From RH-AL1 sp964247745 (lineage in GTDB: Bacteria > Pseudomonadota > Alphaproteobacteria > Rhizobiales > Beijerinckiaceae): a stretch of DNA of 64,000 bases. Shown piece after piece: positions 63,855-64,000 of the stretch. The translations under genes were made by a program, and so were the position numbers. The DNA is taken from contig CAXTVT010000002.1 in assembly GCA_964247745.1 (NCBI GenBank), forward strand, positions 53,592 through 117,591, read 5' to 3'. The notes under the pieces were generated by a model. The model made no database searches and was not told where the DNA came from. It saw only the letters and a list, made by a program, of their open reading frames with translations. The first letter of the stretch is position 1. Every line of letters starts with the position of its first letter.

Positions 63855-64000
63855 TGGGTTTTGTTCCTTTTGACTTTAGGGATTGGCATCTGGGGGAGCC
63901 GTGCCCTGTGATCCGCGAAGAGCGCGGAGATCTCGGCTTCGATGTCGAAGTTGTTTGCTTCGACGCTCGGAGGACCGCGGCTACTCGTCGGCGCGTCGGC
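63851..64000 (-). CDS. 3' end of the first visible gene of the mobilisation operon (partial)
   Basis: The minus strand from 64000 reads 49 residues in one open frame to TGA at 63851, ending MPIPKVKRNKTQ. It includes ASSVEANNF-like start and EAEISALFADHRARLPQ. The stop overlaps the ATPase start by ATGA, so the genes are coupled. Only the C-terminus is available, basic at the end, and no family can be named. In StbABC-like loci the equivalent position encodes a small DNA-binding protein. Confidence 0.6.
   Translation of the reverse strand, partial: ADAPTSSRGPPSVEANNFDIEAEISALFADHRARLPQMPIPKVKRNKTQ

Larger units (their letters stand above)
43673..64000. mobile_element. Genomic island at tRNA-Ser (integrative/mobilisable element, right end outside window)
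   Basis: From the tRNA-Ser 5' side to the right edge the gene content changes completely: tyrosine integrase, a low-GC pocket, Abi_C-type and SIR2 proteins, gene remnants, a restriction-like nuclease, an XRE-controlled operon with an HNH protein and an exonuclease, and a relaxase-mobilisation operon. No housekeeping gene appears. The other attachment repeat and the far end must lie beyond 64 kb. I found no second copy of tRNA-Ser sequence inside the window. The integrase, relaxase and mobilisation ATPase support an integrative mobilisable or decayed conjugative element. Confidence 0.85.

Overview
The window is high-GC DNA from an alphaproteobacterium, most likely of the order Hyphomicrobiales (Rhizobiales). 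The evidence is a GcrA-type cell-cycle regulator with GANTC sites upstream, a Bradyrhizobium-like palindromic repeat, a MetX/MetW pair, a thioredoxin-reductase-like ferredoxin reductase beside a 2Fe-2S ferredoxin, and a very long apolipoprotein-like coiled-coil membrane protein. I cannot name the genus from sequence alone.

Positions 1 to about 43.6 kb look like ordinary chromosome. In order: the 5' part of a sensor kinase, tRNA-Val, a YeiH-type transporter, uvrC carrying an in-frame palindromic insertion, a DUF2147 protein, prs, a cupin, serS, a DUF5397/VapD pair, surE, a CheY-like receiver, an isoaspartyl methyltransferase relative, a GH63-type glycosidase, pterin dehydratase with gcrA, tsaD, a PfkB sugar kinase, an iron group (ABC exporter-type transporter, FhuF-like reductase, TonB receptor), ferredoxin reductase and ferredoxin, an Hpt protein divergent from a 2,004-residue repeat protein, a luciferase-like oxidoreductase, an aminotransferase with a GST-like protein, an FtsK-type translocase without membrane segments, metW/metX, a DHA2 transporter and a hybrid histidine kinase.

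From tRNA-Ser(TGA) at 43.6 kb to the right edge the DNA is accessory. A tyrosine integrase sits 85 bp from the tRNA. Next come a low-GC pocket with an orphan gene, an Abi_C-type protein and a 1,200-residue SIR2 protein (a candidate anti-phage set), gene remnants, and a PD-(D/E)XK nuclease. An XRE-controlled, translationally coupled minus-strand operon follows (HNH protein, phage-type protein, degenerate resolvase-like protein, DEDDh exonuclease, half an AAA+ module, two unknowns). Last is a coupled mobilisation operon: a partial gene, an StbB/TraL-like ATPase, a one-pass membrane protein, a coiled-coil protein and a MobF-like relaxase with a collapsed helicase. The other end of the island lies beyond the window.

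The best candidates for something undescribed are the XRE/HNH/exonuclease operon, whose promoter lies in a 12+3+12 bp palindrome, and the Abi_C/SIR2 group. The histidine-patterned 22-residue repeats of the giant protein and the altered relaxase are also worth attention.
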